From a virus: a stretch of 35,573 bases of DNA. The stretch spans positions 1 through 35,573 of the IMG/VR virus record IMGVR_UViG_3300042381_000175, one strand, 5' to 3'. Under the pieces are notes generated by a model. It was not told the origin of the DNA and did no database searches. It saw only the letters and a list, made by a program, of their open reading frames with translations. The position numbers and the translations under genes are program-made. This document shows positions 1 to 8,098 of this stretch, in pieces. The stretch's first letter is position 1. Each line of letters opens with the position of its first letter.

Positions 1-113
1 GGCGGTGAATGTAAGGGTGGTAAGAATTGCATGATGGAAGGTAAGGAAGAAAAGAACGGCAAGAAGGGTGGCAAGATTGAGATTGAGATTTCATTGCCTA
101 TGCGCGGTTCACG
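1..113. repeat. Terminal direct repeat, left copy (circular closure)
   Basis: These 113 bases are identical to the last 113 bases of the window (35461-35573). The repeat lies inside one open reading frame that is continuous across the join. The simplest reading is a circular assembly written with overlapping ends, from a circularly permuted or circular genome. A true short terminal repeat of a linear genome cannot be excluded from sequence alone. Confidence 0.95.
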
Positions 114-144
114 GACTGCTAAGAACAAGGCTAAAAAGAAATGA
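1..144 (+). CDS. Small Lys/Cys-rich protein, 3' part (joins 35428-35573)
   Basis: This is the C-terminal part of a gene that begins at 35428 and crosses the circle join. Joined once over the 113-base repeat, it encodes 58 residues with about 16 lysines. Four cysteines (C7, C10, C15, C21) have CxxC-x4-C-x5-C spacing, and the tail is basic (AKNKAKKK). The TGA stop at 142-144 overlaps the next start as ATGA, so the two are translationally coupled. The cysteines could bind a metal such as zinc, and the lysines could bind nucleic acid. I do not recognise a named family and assign no function. Confidence 0.75.
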   Translation, partial: GGECKGGKNCMMEGKEEKNGKKGGKIEIEISLPMRGSRTAKNKAKKK

Positions 145-392
145 TTAAGCGTGGTAAAGAGGAGTTCATAGGCTATAACAAGCCAAAGAAAACCCCTAAT
201 CATCCTACTAAGAGCCATGCTGTACTTGCAAAGTCAGGAGACGAGGTTAAGTTGATTCGTTTCGGGCAGCAGGGGGTTAGTGGTAGTCCAGACGGAAGTA
301 AGCGCAATGAGGCATTTAAGGCTCGTCATGCGGGTAATATTTCTAAGGGCAAGATGAGTGCAGCTTGGTGGAGTAATAAAATAAAGTGGTGA
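141..392 (+). CDS. Conserved small basic phage protein, unknown function
   Basis: The 83-residue product is basic. It has a Lys/Pro-rich N-terminus, a central stretch KLIRFGQQGVSGSPDGSKRN, and a C-terminus with a conserved-looking MSAAWWSNKIKW ending. Small proteins with a FGQQG, GSKRNEAFKARH and WW/YW-NKxKW pattern are familiar from marine and freshwater phages, but I know no function. The start overlaps the preceding stop (ATGA) and the end overlaps the next start by 7 bases, so it belongs to the late unit. Its position just before the packaging genes and its charge would suit a nucleic-acid-binding or virion role, which is inference only. Confidence 0.7.
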   Translation: MIKRGKEEFIGYNKPKKTPNHPTKSHAVLAKSGDEVKLIRFGQQGVSGSPDGSKRNEAFKARHAGNISKGKMSAAWWSNKIKW

Positions 393-928
393 TTCCTAAG
401 ACGTTAAATCTAGGCTCCGGCAAGGACTGGAAAAGACATTGCTTTAACGCAGATATATTGCTTAGAGTTAATCCTGATTGGTGGGTAGATATATCTAAGG
501 TCGAATTCGGTCAGGTTATTGATTCTCCGAGGTTCGGCAAGGTAACTATTGAGAAGGGAATGTTTAAACTTGTCGTCGCAAACGATGTTTTGGAACATAT
601 CCCTGACCTTGTGTCGTCAATGACGAATATTAAGGACATATTAGAGGTTGGTGGTCAGCTTCACATTAGCGTACCGTATGAGCTAAGTCTTGGTGCATGG
701 CAAGATCCGACACACGTTAGAGCGTTTAACGAGAATAGCTGGCTGTACTATACCGAGTGGCACTGGTATCTAGGGTGGGAAGATCGATTCAACCTATCGT
801 CAATGGAGTTTAAGCTGTCAGAAATCGGTCAGAAAATGATGGATAAGGGTATTCCTGACGATGAGATTATGCGTACTCCTAGAGCAGTAGACTCCATGAA
901 GGTTGTTTTAACTAAGATAAGTTTATAG
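386..928 (+). CDS. Class I SAM-dependent methyltransferase-like protein
   Basis: The product has 180 residues. Near the N-terminus LNLGSG (7-12) matches the glycine-rich SAM-binding motif I. NDVLEHIPD (66-74) matches the post-I/motif IV region of Methyltransf_11-type enzymes, and GGQLHISVPYE (89-99) suits the following strand. No DNA-methyltransferase catalytic motif such as DPPY is visible, so a small-molecule, sugar or protein substrate is more likely than DNA. The start is GTG at 386 or 389, overlapping the upstream stop. A glycosyltransferase follows directly and a cupin lies further on, so a glycan-modification role is plausible but unproven. Confidence 0.75.
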   Translation: MVIPKTLNLGSGKDWKRHCFNADILLRVNPDWWVDISKVEFGQVIDSPRFGKVTIEKGMFKLVVANDVLEHIPDLVSSMTNIKDILEVGGQLHISVPYELSLGAWQDPTHVRAFNENSWLYYTEWHWYLGWEDRFNLSSMEFKLSEIGQKMMDKGIPDDEIMRTPRAVDSMKVVLTKISL

Positions 929-962
929 TCGGTAGGTTTTAAGTTTACAGTCAGGAGCTTAC

Positions 963-1673
963 TTGCAAGCAATTGTTATCGCTACAGTAAATAGCCCAAG
1001 CATCCACGTACTATTGGAGAGCATTAATCAATATGCAGCAGAATTACCAATATACATTAGTGGAAATAGTCTGGAGTTATGGGGAAAAATTAGAGCAAGA
1101 CTTAAAAATGATCGAGTCGTGTTCCGACCAAATACTGCTACCAATTTCGGAGATGCGTATAATGAAATTGTCTCCTATGCGTTCAATACAGGGCATTACG
1201 ATTCATTAATCATTGCTAACGATGACGTAGTGCTAACGCCAAATACTATTGAAAAGATGCAAGAAGATTGGGATATGGTTACTAGGGAGTTCTTAACTGG
1301 CTTTCTAGGAGCGAGATCAGATTACGTATTACCAGATCAGAATATAAGAGTACCAGTAGACGAAGATACTATTGTCGGGCTGCGTTGGAATAGCGAGAAC
1401 CATATAAAGATGGTTGATGTGATTGCTCCCATATTTGCGGCTATAAGTAGGAAGGCATGGGATGTAGCACAATTCCCTAGCACTAATTGGTATTCAGACA
1501 ATATAATATGCTATGACTTAAACAAGGCTGGTTATCAGCACTTTGTAAGTCGTGGATACGTTCATCATGCAGGATCGCAGACGGTTGGAACAGACTTTGC
1601 TAAGTGCCATGAAGAACCAAGAGAGTGGATAAGAGTTAATCGACCAGATATGTACGAAGTATTTTACGCATGA
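963..1673 (+). CDS. Glycosyltransferase family 2-like protein (GT-A fold)
   Basis: The product has 236 residues. It opens with a hydrophobic strand (AIVIATVN), as GT-A enzymes do. SLIIANDDVVLTP carries an acidic pair, N86-D87-D88, where GT2 enzymes have the metal- and nucleotide-sugar-binding DxD. A later segment, SDNIICYDLNKAGY, resembles the acceptor-side acidic region. The start is TTG at 963, preceded by AGGAG at 953-957 with good spacing; no closer ATG fits. It lies between a methyltransferase and the terminase genes. It probably transfers a sugar to a phage or host surface target, but donor and acceptor are unknown. Confidence 0.75.
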   Translation: MQAIVIATVNSPSIHVLLESINQYAAELPIYISGNSLELWGKIRARLKNDRVVFRPNTATNFGDAYNEIVSYAFNTGHYDSLIIANDDVVLTPNTIEKMQEDWDMVTREFLTGFLGARSDYVLPDQNIRVPVDEDTIVGLRWNSENHIKMVDVIAPIFAAISRKAWDVAQFPSTNWYSDNIICYDLNKAGYQHFVSRGYVHHAGSQTVGTDFAKCHEEPREWIRVNRPDMYEVFYA

Positions 1674-1694
1674 CACCGGAAAGGTAATGCAAAA

Positions 1695-1994
1695 ATGGAA
1701 ACAAATAAGGTTAAAGAAACGCCGAAAATCGGTGAAGGACTAGCAGGGCCAGGTAGACCTAAAGGATTGCCTAATAGAAGCACTCAGATAGTCCGAGAGG
1801 CTATTGCTAACCTATTAGAGCGCAATGCAGGGAACATGGACAGATGGCTTAATGAGGTAGCTCAAGACGATCCTTATAAGGCACTTGATCTAATGAATAA
1901 GCTAAGTGAGTACCATATACCTAAGCTGGCTAGGACTGAGATAAGTGGCATTGATGGTGCTCCTCAACAGCACGTGGTCACATGGCAGAAGTAA
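1695..1994 (+). CDS. Putative terminase small subunit
   Basis: The 99-residue product starts with a charged flexible arm holding GPGRPKGLPNRSTQIVREA, the GRPKG-x-NR-ST signature common in short DNA-binding phage proteins annotated as small terminases. A helical segment follows (LLERNAGNMDRWLNEVAQ, then DPYKALDLMNKLSEYHIPKL). Small terminase subunits recognise viral DNA and load the large-subunit motor. The large-subunit gene lies one gene downstream, which supports the call. An AAGG-type ribosome site precedes the ATG. The last 13 bases overlap the cupin gene. A different DNA-binding function remains possible because the family is weakly defined. Confidence 0.7.
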   Translation: METNKVKETPKIGEGLAGPGRPKGLPNRSTQIVREAIANLLERNAGNMDRWLNEVAQDDPYKALDLMNKLSEYHIPKLARTEISGIDGAPQQHVVTWQK

Positions 1995-2443
1995 ATCAAT
2001 TTGACGAGCTTGAGAACTTCAAGAACTGGTGGCTAAGTTCAAGGCCGATTAATACTCCAGACTTGAATGCTCTGACTTATGTGGCTGAGACTCATGGCGT
2101 TGTCTTGTATAGACAGGATTGCTATCAGGTTGAGATGTTCCTTGTAAAGCCTAACTCTGAGATAGAGCCTCATATTCATCCGAATGTAGACTCATTTGAG
2201 GTTTACATAGGTGGTGACATTAACTTCATGTGTAATGGAGAATGGTTCGGGCAGAATGTCATTGGAAACTCTATTCGCGTTTATCCTAATAGCTGGCATG
2301 GTGGTAAGTTTGGTGAACGAGGCGGCTGCTTTATTTCTGTGCAAAAGTGGTTAAACGGTGTTGAGCCTAAGTTCGTTGGTGATGATTGGGTGGATACCAA
2401 GAACACTGGTTCCTACAAAGAAAATAGGGAATCTGATACCTAA
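1982..2443 (+). CDS. Cupin-fold protein
   Basis: The 153-residue product carries a single cupin domain. Motif 1 reads HIHPNVDSFEVYIGG, with H64, H66 and E73 as likely metal ligands. Motif 2 reads RVYPNSWHGG, with H106. Cupins are small beta-barrels that bind metals and act as isomerases, epimerases, dioxygenases or sugar-binding proteins; the sequence does not tell which. The gene is wedged between the two terminase subunits, overlapping the small one by 13 bases and sharing TAATG with the large one, so it must be co-translated with packaging proteins. It may act with the nearby glycosyltransferases, which is inference. Confidence 0.8.
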   Translation: MAEVNQFDELENFKNWWLSSRPINTPDLNALTYVAETHGVVLYRQDCYQVEMFLVKPNSEIEPHIHPNVDSFEVYIGGDINFMCNGEWFGQNVIGNSIRVYPNSWHGGKFGERGGCFISVQKWLNGVEPKFVGDDWVDTKNTGSYKENRESDT

Positions 2444-3717
2444 TGGCAGAAGTAATCGAGATCGCTTATAAGCCCCGTGAACAACAAAGGCTGATTCATG
2501 AGGCAGTAGACACGCACAGGTTTACAGTTGTAGTGGCGCATCGAAGGATGGGCAAGACTGTTAGCGCGATTAATCATCTAATCAAGGCTGCCATTGAGTG
2601 CAACAAACCAAACCCAAGATTTGCCTATATTGCTCCGACTTATGCTCAATCCAAACGTGTGGCTTGGGATTACCTGCTTGAATTTACTCGTCCTCTTGGT
2701 GCTGTTGCTAATATCAGTGAACTTAGGGTTGACTTTTGGGGTAGGCGCATTAGCCTTTACGGGAGTGATAATGCTGACAGCTTGCGTGGGCAGTATTTCG
2801 ATGGCGTTATCCTTGATGAAATAGGCGACCAGAATCCTAAGATATGGAACGAGGTTATACGTCCAGCGTTAGCCGATAGGAATACAGACGAGGCTCCTAC
2901 GTGGTGCTTATTCATTGGTACACCTAAAGGCAGGAACCATTTCGCAGAGTTCAGAGATAGAGCTAAGACTGCTGAAGGTTGGGCATTACTAGAGTTTAAG
3001 GCTAGTGATACAGGGATACTAGCGGATAAAGAACTTAAAGACGCTCGTAAGGAAATGGGCGATGACAAGTACAACCAAGAGTTTGAATGCAGCTTTGACG
3101 CAGCCGTAGAGGGTTCTTATTATGGGCAGATTATCAACAATCTTGAGGAGAAGAACCGGATCACCACTATTGAACGTGATGACTTATGTAAGTCTTATGT
3201 TGCTTGGGATTTGGGGATTAGCGATTCTACTAGTCTGTGGGTTGCTCAGGTGGTTGGAAAAGAGGTACGTCTCATTGATTACACGGAAAACCACGGTGTC
3301 GGTCTGGACTGGTACGTATCATGGCTCAAAGACAACAAGTACGAAGGCTTCGCGCAATTCCTCCCGCACGACGTAGAGGTACGTGAACTAGGTACAGGAA
3401 AGAGCCGTAAAGAGGTTTTACAGGAAGCTGGACTGGATATAACTGTAGCTCCACGATTGTCGATTGCAGATGGCATACAAGCCACTAGAAGGTTATTGCC
3501 GCAGTGCTGGTTCGATCACAAGACTAAGACAGGGTTAGATGCTCTTAGGAACTATCGCAGAGAGTATAACGAGAGGCAGCAAGTGTTCTACGATAAGCCG
3601 CTACATGACTGGTCTAGCCATGCGTCTGATGCGTTTAGATACCTAGCGATAAGCCTTGACCAAGACGAGACTTCATGGCAGTCAGATTTGCCCATTAACA
3701 CTAAATGGATTGTATAA
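2443..3717 (+). CDS. terL: Terminase large subunit (packaging ATPase and nuclease)
   Basis: The product has 424 residues, usual for the family. The ATPase domain has a Walker A variant AHRRMGKT (32-39), Walker B FDGVILDE (119-126) with catalytic E126, and the coupling motif GTPKGRNHF. The C-terminal RNase H-like nuclease shows AWDLGISDSTSLW with the first Asp, an HDVEVRE segment, and WSSHASDAFRY with the last Asp. The enzyme cuts concatemeric DNA and pumps it into proheads through the portal encoded next. Translation starts at the ATG of a TAATG overlap with the cupin gene. Terminase and portal type suggest headful packaging, in line with a circular map. Confidence 0.95.
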   Translation: MAEVIEIAYKPREQQRLIHEAVDTHRFTVVVAHRRMGKTVSAINHLIKAAIECNKPNPRFAYIAPTYAQSKRVAWDYLLEFTRPLGAVANISELRVDFWGRRISLYGSDNADSLRGQYFDGVILDEIGDQNPKIWNEVIRPALADRNTDEAPTWCLFIGTPKGRNHFAEFRDRAKTAEGWALLEFKASDTGILADKELKDARKEMGDDKYNQEFECSFDAAVEGSYYGQIINNLEEKNRITTIERDDLCKSYVAWDLGISDSTSLWVAQVVGKEVRLIDYTENHGVGLDWYVSWLKDNKYEGFAQFLPHDVEVRELGTGKSRKEVLQEAGLDITVAPRLSIADGIQATRRLLPQCWFDHKTKTGLDALRNYRREYNERQQVFYDKPLHDWSSHASDAFRYLAISLDQDETSWQSDLPINTKWIV

Positions 3718-3744
3718 TTGCGAAAATCCTAAGAGGAACGCATT

Positions 3745-5847
3745 ATGATGGACGAAGGCACAATTAAAGGCATTATCGAGAATGAGATTGATAACTCGAT
3801 AGGCTATCTTGACACCGAAACTACAGAAGATCGTCGTAGAGCGTTAGAGTATTACTTACGCAATCCTTACGGTAATGAGCAGGAAGGTCGCAGCCAGATC
3901 GTCACAGGTGAGGTAGCTGAAGCCATTGATGGTGCGTTGCCACAATTGATCCGCGTATTCACTACGACTGAGGATATTGTCTACTTTGAGCCTAAAGGCC
4001 CGAAGGATGAGGAGACAGCTAAACAGGCTACGGATTACTGTAACTGGGCTTTCTATCGTGATAATGATGGGATGCTTATCCTGCATAACTGGTTTAAGGA
4101 TGCACTGCTACAGAAGGTAGGCGTAGTTAAGTCGTATTGGGATGACAAGGTAGATGTACGTAAGGAAGAATATAAGAATCTGACTGAGGACGAGTTAGCA
4201 TTATTGCTATCAGATCAGTCGCTTAAAGTTGTCAAGCAGAAAATAGAGTACACAGAGCAGCAAGATATGATGGGCAATATCATTCAGATACCATCGTATG
4301 AAGTGTATGTTCAGCGCACAGAGGAATCAGGTAGCGTAAAGATTGAGAACGTACCGCCTGAGGAGTTCTTAATATCCAAGTCTGCTCGTAACATTGAGGA
4401 GTCTAGCTTTGTAGCCCATCGTCGGCTGATGACTCGTTCAGAGTTGATTGCTATGGGCTTTGATAAGGATATTGTCGAGGACTTAGCGACTTATAACGAT
4501 CTTGAGTTTAGTCCTGAGCGTATTGCACGTTTCCCTAATGGTGAGCAGCCAGACCAGAATACCAGCCTAGATCAGGCTATGCAGACACTTGAGGTATACG
4601 AGTGCTATATACGTATAGATGAGGATGATGACGGTATAGCTGAGTTGCGTCGCATTATCTATTGTGGCTCAGAGATACTCGAAGATGAGGAGTGTGACTA
4701 CATTCCATTCCACTCTATCTGCCCGATACCTATTCCGCACAAGTTCTTTGGTCAGTCATTGGCTGATCGGACTATGGACATCCAGCTACAGAAGTCCACG
4801 ATTACTCGTCAGAGCTTGGATAACCTGTATCTAACTAACAACAGTCGTGTTGGTGCGGTTGATGGTCAGGTCAACATGGATGACTTGCTCAATGCTACAC
4901 CAGGTGGCGTTATCCGCTTAAAGAACCCTAATGCACTTGTACCATTAACGGTACAGAGTACGTTTAGCCAGGCTATGCCGATGCTGGAATACTTGGACTC
5001 GGTACAAGCCAAGAGAACTGGTGTTAATGATGCACAGCAAGGACTTGATCCAGACGTATTGAACAATGTAACGGCTACGGCTGTGGCTGCGATGATGAAG
5101 TCTAACTCTGGCAAGTTGGAGTTGATCGCACGTATATTCGCTGAGACAGGTGTTAAGAGCTTGTTTAAGGGCATCTTGCATCTATTGGGCAAGTATCAGG
5201 ATAAGCCTCGTGTCGTTCGGATGCGTGGTAAGTATGTGACGTTTGATCCACGTACATGGGCTAATGAGTACGATATTAGCGTCAATGTAGGTCTAGGTTC
5301 AGGTGACAGAGAGCAGAAGCTAGCTATGCTTCAGATGGTATTAGCCAAGCAGGAGCAGATCATCCAGCAGTATGGCCCGTCTAATCCATTGGTATCTATC
5401 GGTCAGTATCGCAATACGTTAGCAAAGTTCATCGAGTCGGCAGGTTTCAAAGATGCTAATGAGTTCATGAATGAGATCACACCGGAACAGAACGCGCAGT
5501 TATCCCAACCTCAACCTCCTAGTCCAGATGCCCAAGCAGAGATTGCTAAGATGCTTGCAGAGGTGGAGAGAGAGAAAACTCAGGCAAAGGCGCAGATTGA
5601 TGCGGCGAAACTTGATCTGGAAAAACAGACTATGCAAGCCGAATATACCCGTAAAGGTATAGAGATACAGATGAAGAACCAGCGTGATACGGCTGAGTTA
5701 CGTATTAAAGAGGCTGAGTTAGCAGTTAAGCAATTGCAAGCTGTCCTGGCTATGGACTTAGCTGACGAGTCTACGAAGAACAAGCAGACTGAGCTTACAC
5801 TTAAAGCATTACGTGAACTAGGCTCATTGACTAGAGGTATGGCGTGA
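3745..5847 (+). CDS. Portal protein (P22-like)
   Basis: The 700-residue product fits the large portals of P22-like podoviruses. The N-terminus has the familiar pattern TTEDRRRALEYYLRNPYGNE followed by a segment with IVTGEVAEAIDGALPQLIRV. The centre contains the wing and stem regions, and about residues 575-690 form a long Gln/Lys/Glu/Ala-rich coiled coil, probably the C-terminal barrel. Twelve copies form the ring through which DNA enters and leaves. AGAGGA precedes the ATG of an ATGATG pair. Its place directly after the large terminase is standard. The last four bases overlap the next gene's GTG start. Confidence 0.93.
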   Translation: MMDEGTIKGIIENEIDNSIGYLDTETTEDRRRALEYYLRNPYGNEQEGRSQIVTGEVAEAIDGALPQLIRVFTTTEDIVYFEPKGPKDEETAKQATDYCNWAFYRDNDGMLILHNWFKDALLQKVGVVKSYWDDKVDVRKEEYKNLTEDELALLLSDQSLKVVKQKIEYTEQQDMMGNIIQIPSYEVYVQRTEESGSVKIENVPPEEFLISKSARNIEESSFVAHRRLMTRSELIAMGFDKDIVEDLATYNDLEFSPERIARFPNGEQPDQNTSLDQAMQTLEVYECYIRIDEDDDGIAELRRIIYCGSEILEDEECDYIPFHSICPIPIPHKFFGQSLADRTMDIQLQKSTITRQSLDNLYLTNNSRVGAVDGQVNMDDLLNATPGGVIRLKNPNALVPLTVQSTFSQAMPMLEYLDSVQAKRTGVNDAQQGLDPDVLNNVTATAVAAMMKSNSGKLELIARIFAETGVKSLFKGILHLLGKYQDKPRVVRMRGKYVTFDPRTWANEYDISVNVGLGSGDREQKLAMLQMVLAKQEQIIQQYGPSNPLVSIGQYRNTLAKFIESAGFKDANEFMNEITPEQNAQLSQPQPPSPDAQAEIAKMLAEVEREKTQAKAQIDAAKLDLEKQTMQAEYTRKGIEIQMKNQRDTAELRIKEAELAVKQLQAVLAMDLADESTKNKQTELTLKALRELGSLTRGMA

Positions 5848-6074
5848 ATAGAACCGAATGGGCATTGAACCTATTGAGAGATGAATACTTCATTGAGATG
5901 ATGGAGGAGCTACGAGGCGTAGAGTTAGCCAAGTTTCTCAACAGTGATTATTCGGATGTAGAGACGCGTGAGCAAGCATATCTACGGATTAGAGTGCTTG
6001 AATCTATTGAGAATTATGTACAGGGATTAGCGGATCAAAAGCTAATTGACCAAAAAAAGTTAAAGATTTTGTAG
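5844..6074 (+). CDS. Small hypothetical protein between portal and scaffold
   Basis: The 76-residue product is helical and rich in Glu and Leu (LLRDEYFIEMMEELRGVELA, then VLESIENYVQGLADQKL), ending in a Lys-rich tail. The GTG start overlaps the portal stop as GTGA, so it is coupled to portal translation. Small genes at this position are common in podoviruses of this type, and some help in head assembly, but I recognise no named family. A hairpin and a 40-base gap separate it from the scaffold gene. Confidence 0.75.
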   Translation: MNRTEWALNLLRDEYFIEMMEELRGVELAKFLNSDYSDVETREQAYLRIRVLESIENYVQGLADQKLIDQKKLKIL

Positions 6075-6079
6075 TCCGA

Positions 6080-6096
6080 ATCGGGCGGTTCCCGAT
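6080..6096 (+). promoter_or_regulatory. Hairpin upstream of the scaffold and capsid genes
   Basis: ATCGGG (6080-6085) and CCCGAT (6091-6096) form a perfect 6-bp stem with a 5-base loop. No T-run follows, so a normal Rho-independent terminator is unlikely. A TATAAT sequence (6096-6101) sits at its 3' edge, but I see no -35 element at proper spacing. The hairpin may protect or process the mRNA for the heavily expressed scaffold and capsid genes, or mark a weak promoter. Confidence 0.45.
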
Positions 6097-6114
6097 ATAA
6101 TTAAGGAAACATTA

Positions 6115-7074
6115 ATGAGCGATACTCAGAACACGACACCCGAGGGTAGTGGTGAGTTGACGGTAGAAGGTGCAGCTAACGCTTTCTTGAGCATGATGGA
6201 TCGGGAAGATGGCTCCGATAAGGAACAACCAGAATCCGCTTCAGAAGCTAACGAAAGCGAGGCCGAATCAGATGATTATGAGTCTGAGGTAGAACAAGAG
6301 GATGACGGTGAGGAGCAAGAGCAGCCCACGTACCTGGTTAAAGCAGCCGGAGAAGAACGTGAGGTAACGCTTGATGAGCTTATCAAGTCTTATCAACTTG
6401 GCACGGATTACACCAAGAAATCGCAAGCTGTAGCAGAGGATCGCAAAGCTGTAGAAGCCGAGCGTCAAGCAGTTCAAGAAGCTAAGGCAATGCGTGATAC
6501 GTACGCGCAAAGACTTGAGATGATTGAGCAGATGTTACAGCCACAGCAGGAAGAGAATCTGGACTACCTGAAAGAGACTGATCCTATTGGGTACAGTGTC
6601 AAGGTAGCGGAGATGATTCAGAGAGATAAGCAGTTAGCTGCTGTACAGGCTGAGAGGGGTCGAATCCATCAGCAACAGGAGCAGGATAGACAAGCACAGA
6701 TGCAGCACGTAGTCGCTGAGGAAATGCAGAAATTGTCTAGCTTTATCCCTGAGTTTACTGATCCGGCTAAAGGTGAAGCGATTAGAAATGATATTCGTGC
6801 CTTTGGTAAGCAGATCGGGTTCTCTGATAACGAATTAGCGGCTGTCTATGATAGTCGTGCGGTACTAACTCTGTATAAGGCTATGCAGTACGACAAGTTA
6901 GTTGCTAGTAAGCCAGCTATCACTAAGAAGGTGAACGAGGCTCCTAAAGCGATTAAGTCTGGCGTAAGCAAACCTAGAGATAGTAATGCTGAAGAAATGA
7001 AGAAACTAAAGGCACGAGCTAGATCAAGCGGAAGTATCCGCGATGCAGCAAGTGTATTTGAACGCTTTTTATAA
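6115..7074 (+). CDS. Head scaffolding protein
   Basis: The product has 319 residues. Residues 1 to about 75 are Asp/Glu-rich and disordered. About 75-110 hold YLVKAAGEEREVTLDELIKS with a GTDYTKKSQ stretch, typical of scaffolds placed before SU10-like capsid genes. About 105-200 form a Gln/Glu/Ala coiled coil, and the basic C-terminus (KLKARARSSGSIRDAASVFE) probably contacts the capsid shell. The protein would shape the prohead and leave or be degraded before maturation. Position between portal and capsid genes supports the call. AAGGAAA lies upstream of the ATG. I see no protease gene. Confidence 0.88.
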   Translation: MSDTQNTTPEGSGELTVEGAANAFLSMMDREDGSDKEQPESASEANESEAESDDYESEVEQEDDGEEQEQPTYLVKAAGEEREVTLDELIKSYQLGTDYTKKSQAVAEDRKAVEAERQAVQEAKAMRDTYAQRLEMIEQMLQPQQEENLDYLKETDPIGYSVKVAEMIQRDKQLAAVQAERGRIHQQQEQDRQAQMQHVVAEEMQKLSSFIPEFTDPAKGEAIRNDIRAFGKQIGFSDNELAAVYDSRAVLTLYKAMQYDKLVASKPAITKKVNEAPKAIKSGVSKPRDSNAEEMKKLKARARSSGSIRDAASVFERFL

Positions 7075-7085
7075 GGAATTAAATC

Positions 7086-8051
7086 ATGGCTATTTATAAT
7101 GCTTATGACGCTATTGGTCAGCGTGAAGATTTGACCGACATCATTTATGACATCTCCCCGACTACTACTCCATTCATGAGTTCTATCGGTAAGACTAAAG
7201 CTACGGCTGTTTACCACGAGTGGCAGACCGACTCTCTTGCAGCCGCTACTACAAATAACGCTGCTGTTGAGGGTGCTGACGCTTCCGATGCAACTTTGTC
7301 GCCTACTACTCGTTTGGGTAACTATACTCAGATTCTGCAAAAGACTATCAAAGTCTCCGGCACTCTGGATACAGTTAATAAAGCAGGTCGTAAGTCCGAA
7401 AAGGCATACCAGTTGGCTAAGGCTTCAAATGAGCTAAAGCGTGACTTGGAAACTATCCTCTTGGCTAACCAAGGTCGTTCGGCTGGTACAACTAACTCTA
7501 CTGCTCGCAAGATGGGTTCGTTGCTGTCATGGATCAAGACTAATTCGTCCGTCCAGACTAACGGTGGTGATCCAACGACTATCGGTGTATCGACACGTAC
7601 AGACGGTAACACTCGTACATTTACTGAGACTCTGCTGAAAGAAGTAGTTGCTGAGGTATTTGCTTCGGGCGGTACTCCTAAGATTCTGATGGTTGGTGCT
7701 ACTGGTAAACAGAAAGTATCTAGCTTCACAGGTCTGTCGGCTTATCGTTATAACGTCAATGCTGGTGGTGGTGGTGCTGGCGTTGGTGCTGCAACTATCG
7801 TTGGCGCGGCAGACGTTTATTTGAGCGATTTTGGTTCAATGAGCGTGGTTCCTAATATTTTCATGCGTACACGCGATGCTCTGGTGCTTGATCCTGAGTA
7901 TGCTGCAATCGCTTATCTGCGTCCTTTCATGACTAACGAGCTTGCAAAAGCTGGTGATGCTGACAAGACTCAGATTTTGGTTGAGTGCACATTGGAAGTT
8001 AAGAATGAAGCTGCTCATGGCATCATTGCTGACTTAAATATGGCACTGTAA
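7086..8051 (+). CDS. Major capsid protein (SU10-like, HK97 fold)
   Basis: The 321-residue product begins MAIYNAYDAIGQREDLTDII and continues with a DISPTTTPFMSSIGKTKA pattern, characteristic of the DUF5309/SU10 major capsid family. A GNYTQILQKTIKVSGTLDTV segment and an ANELKRDLETILLANQG helix are likewise typical. Hundreds of copies would form the icosahedral head. The start is well supported by AAGGA at 7073-7077. A strong hairpin follows the stop, suggesting a distinct end for the capsid transcript. Bases here favour T-ending third positions, as expected for a highly expressed gene. Confidence 0.93.
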   Translation: MAIYNAYDAIGQREDLTDIIYDISPTTTPFMSSIGKTKATAVYHEWQTDSLAAATTNNAAVEGADASDATLSPTTRLGNYTQILQKTIKVSGTLDTVNKAGRKSEKAYQLAKASNELKRDLETILLANQGRSAGTTNSTARKMGSLLSWIKTNSSVQTNGGDPTTIGVSTRTDGNTRTFTETLLKEVVAEVFASGGTPKILMVGATGKQKVSSFTGLSAYRYNVNAGGGGAGVGAATIVGAADVYLSDFGSMSVVPNIFMRTRDALVLDPEYAAIAYLRPFMTNELAKAGDADKTQILVECTLEVKNEAAHGIIADLNMAL

Positions 8052-8058
8052 TTGAATA

Positions 8059-8084
8059 GCCCCTAGGGATTCGTCTCTGGGGGC
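8059..8084 (+). terminator. Hairpin after the capsid gene (possible partial terminator)
   Basis: GCCCCTAG (8059-8066) pairs with CTGGGGGC (8077-8084) in an 8-bp stem, 7 Watson-Crick pairs plus one G-U, around a 10-base loop. Only GTTTACG follows, so the T-run is weak. The genes after it have no visible promoter, so read-through must occur. A partial terminator or an mRNA 3'-end stabiliser fits best. Confidence 0.6.
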
Positions 8085-8098
8085 GTTTACGAGGACTT

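Noticed and set aside
1-113. T7-type true direct terminal repeat
   Set aside because: Possible, but the repeat is short, lies within a coding frame and is placed between early and late genes; circular assembly overlap with a headful-type terminase is simpler.
2594-2824. Leu/Val-rich plus-strand frame resembling a membrane protein
   Set aside because: It is an alternate frame of terL; the hydrophobicity arises from frame-shifted codons, and there is no start context.
6096-6101. TATAAT as promoter for the scaffold gene
   Set aside because: No -35 element at 16-18 bases upstream; the nearest TTG-like hexamer is 21 bases away. Kept only as a remark in the hairpin entry.
6846-7340. Minus-strand frame of 164 codons over the scaffold-capsid join
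   Set aside because: Antisense to two well-supported genes, Ser-rich shadow composition, no ribosome site recognised.
7328-7729. Minus-strand frame of 133 codons inside the capsid gene
   Set aside because: Complete antisense overlap with the capsid gene and no recognisable motif.
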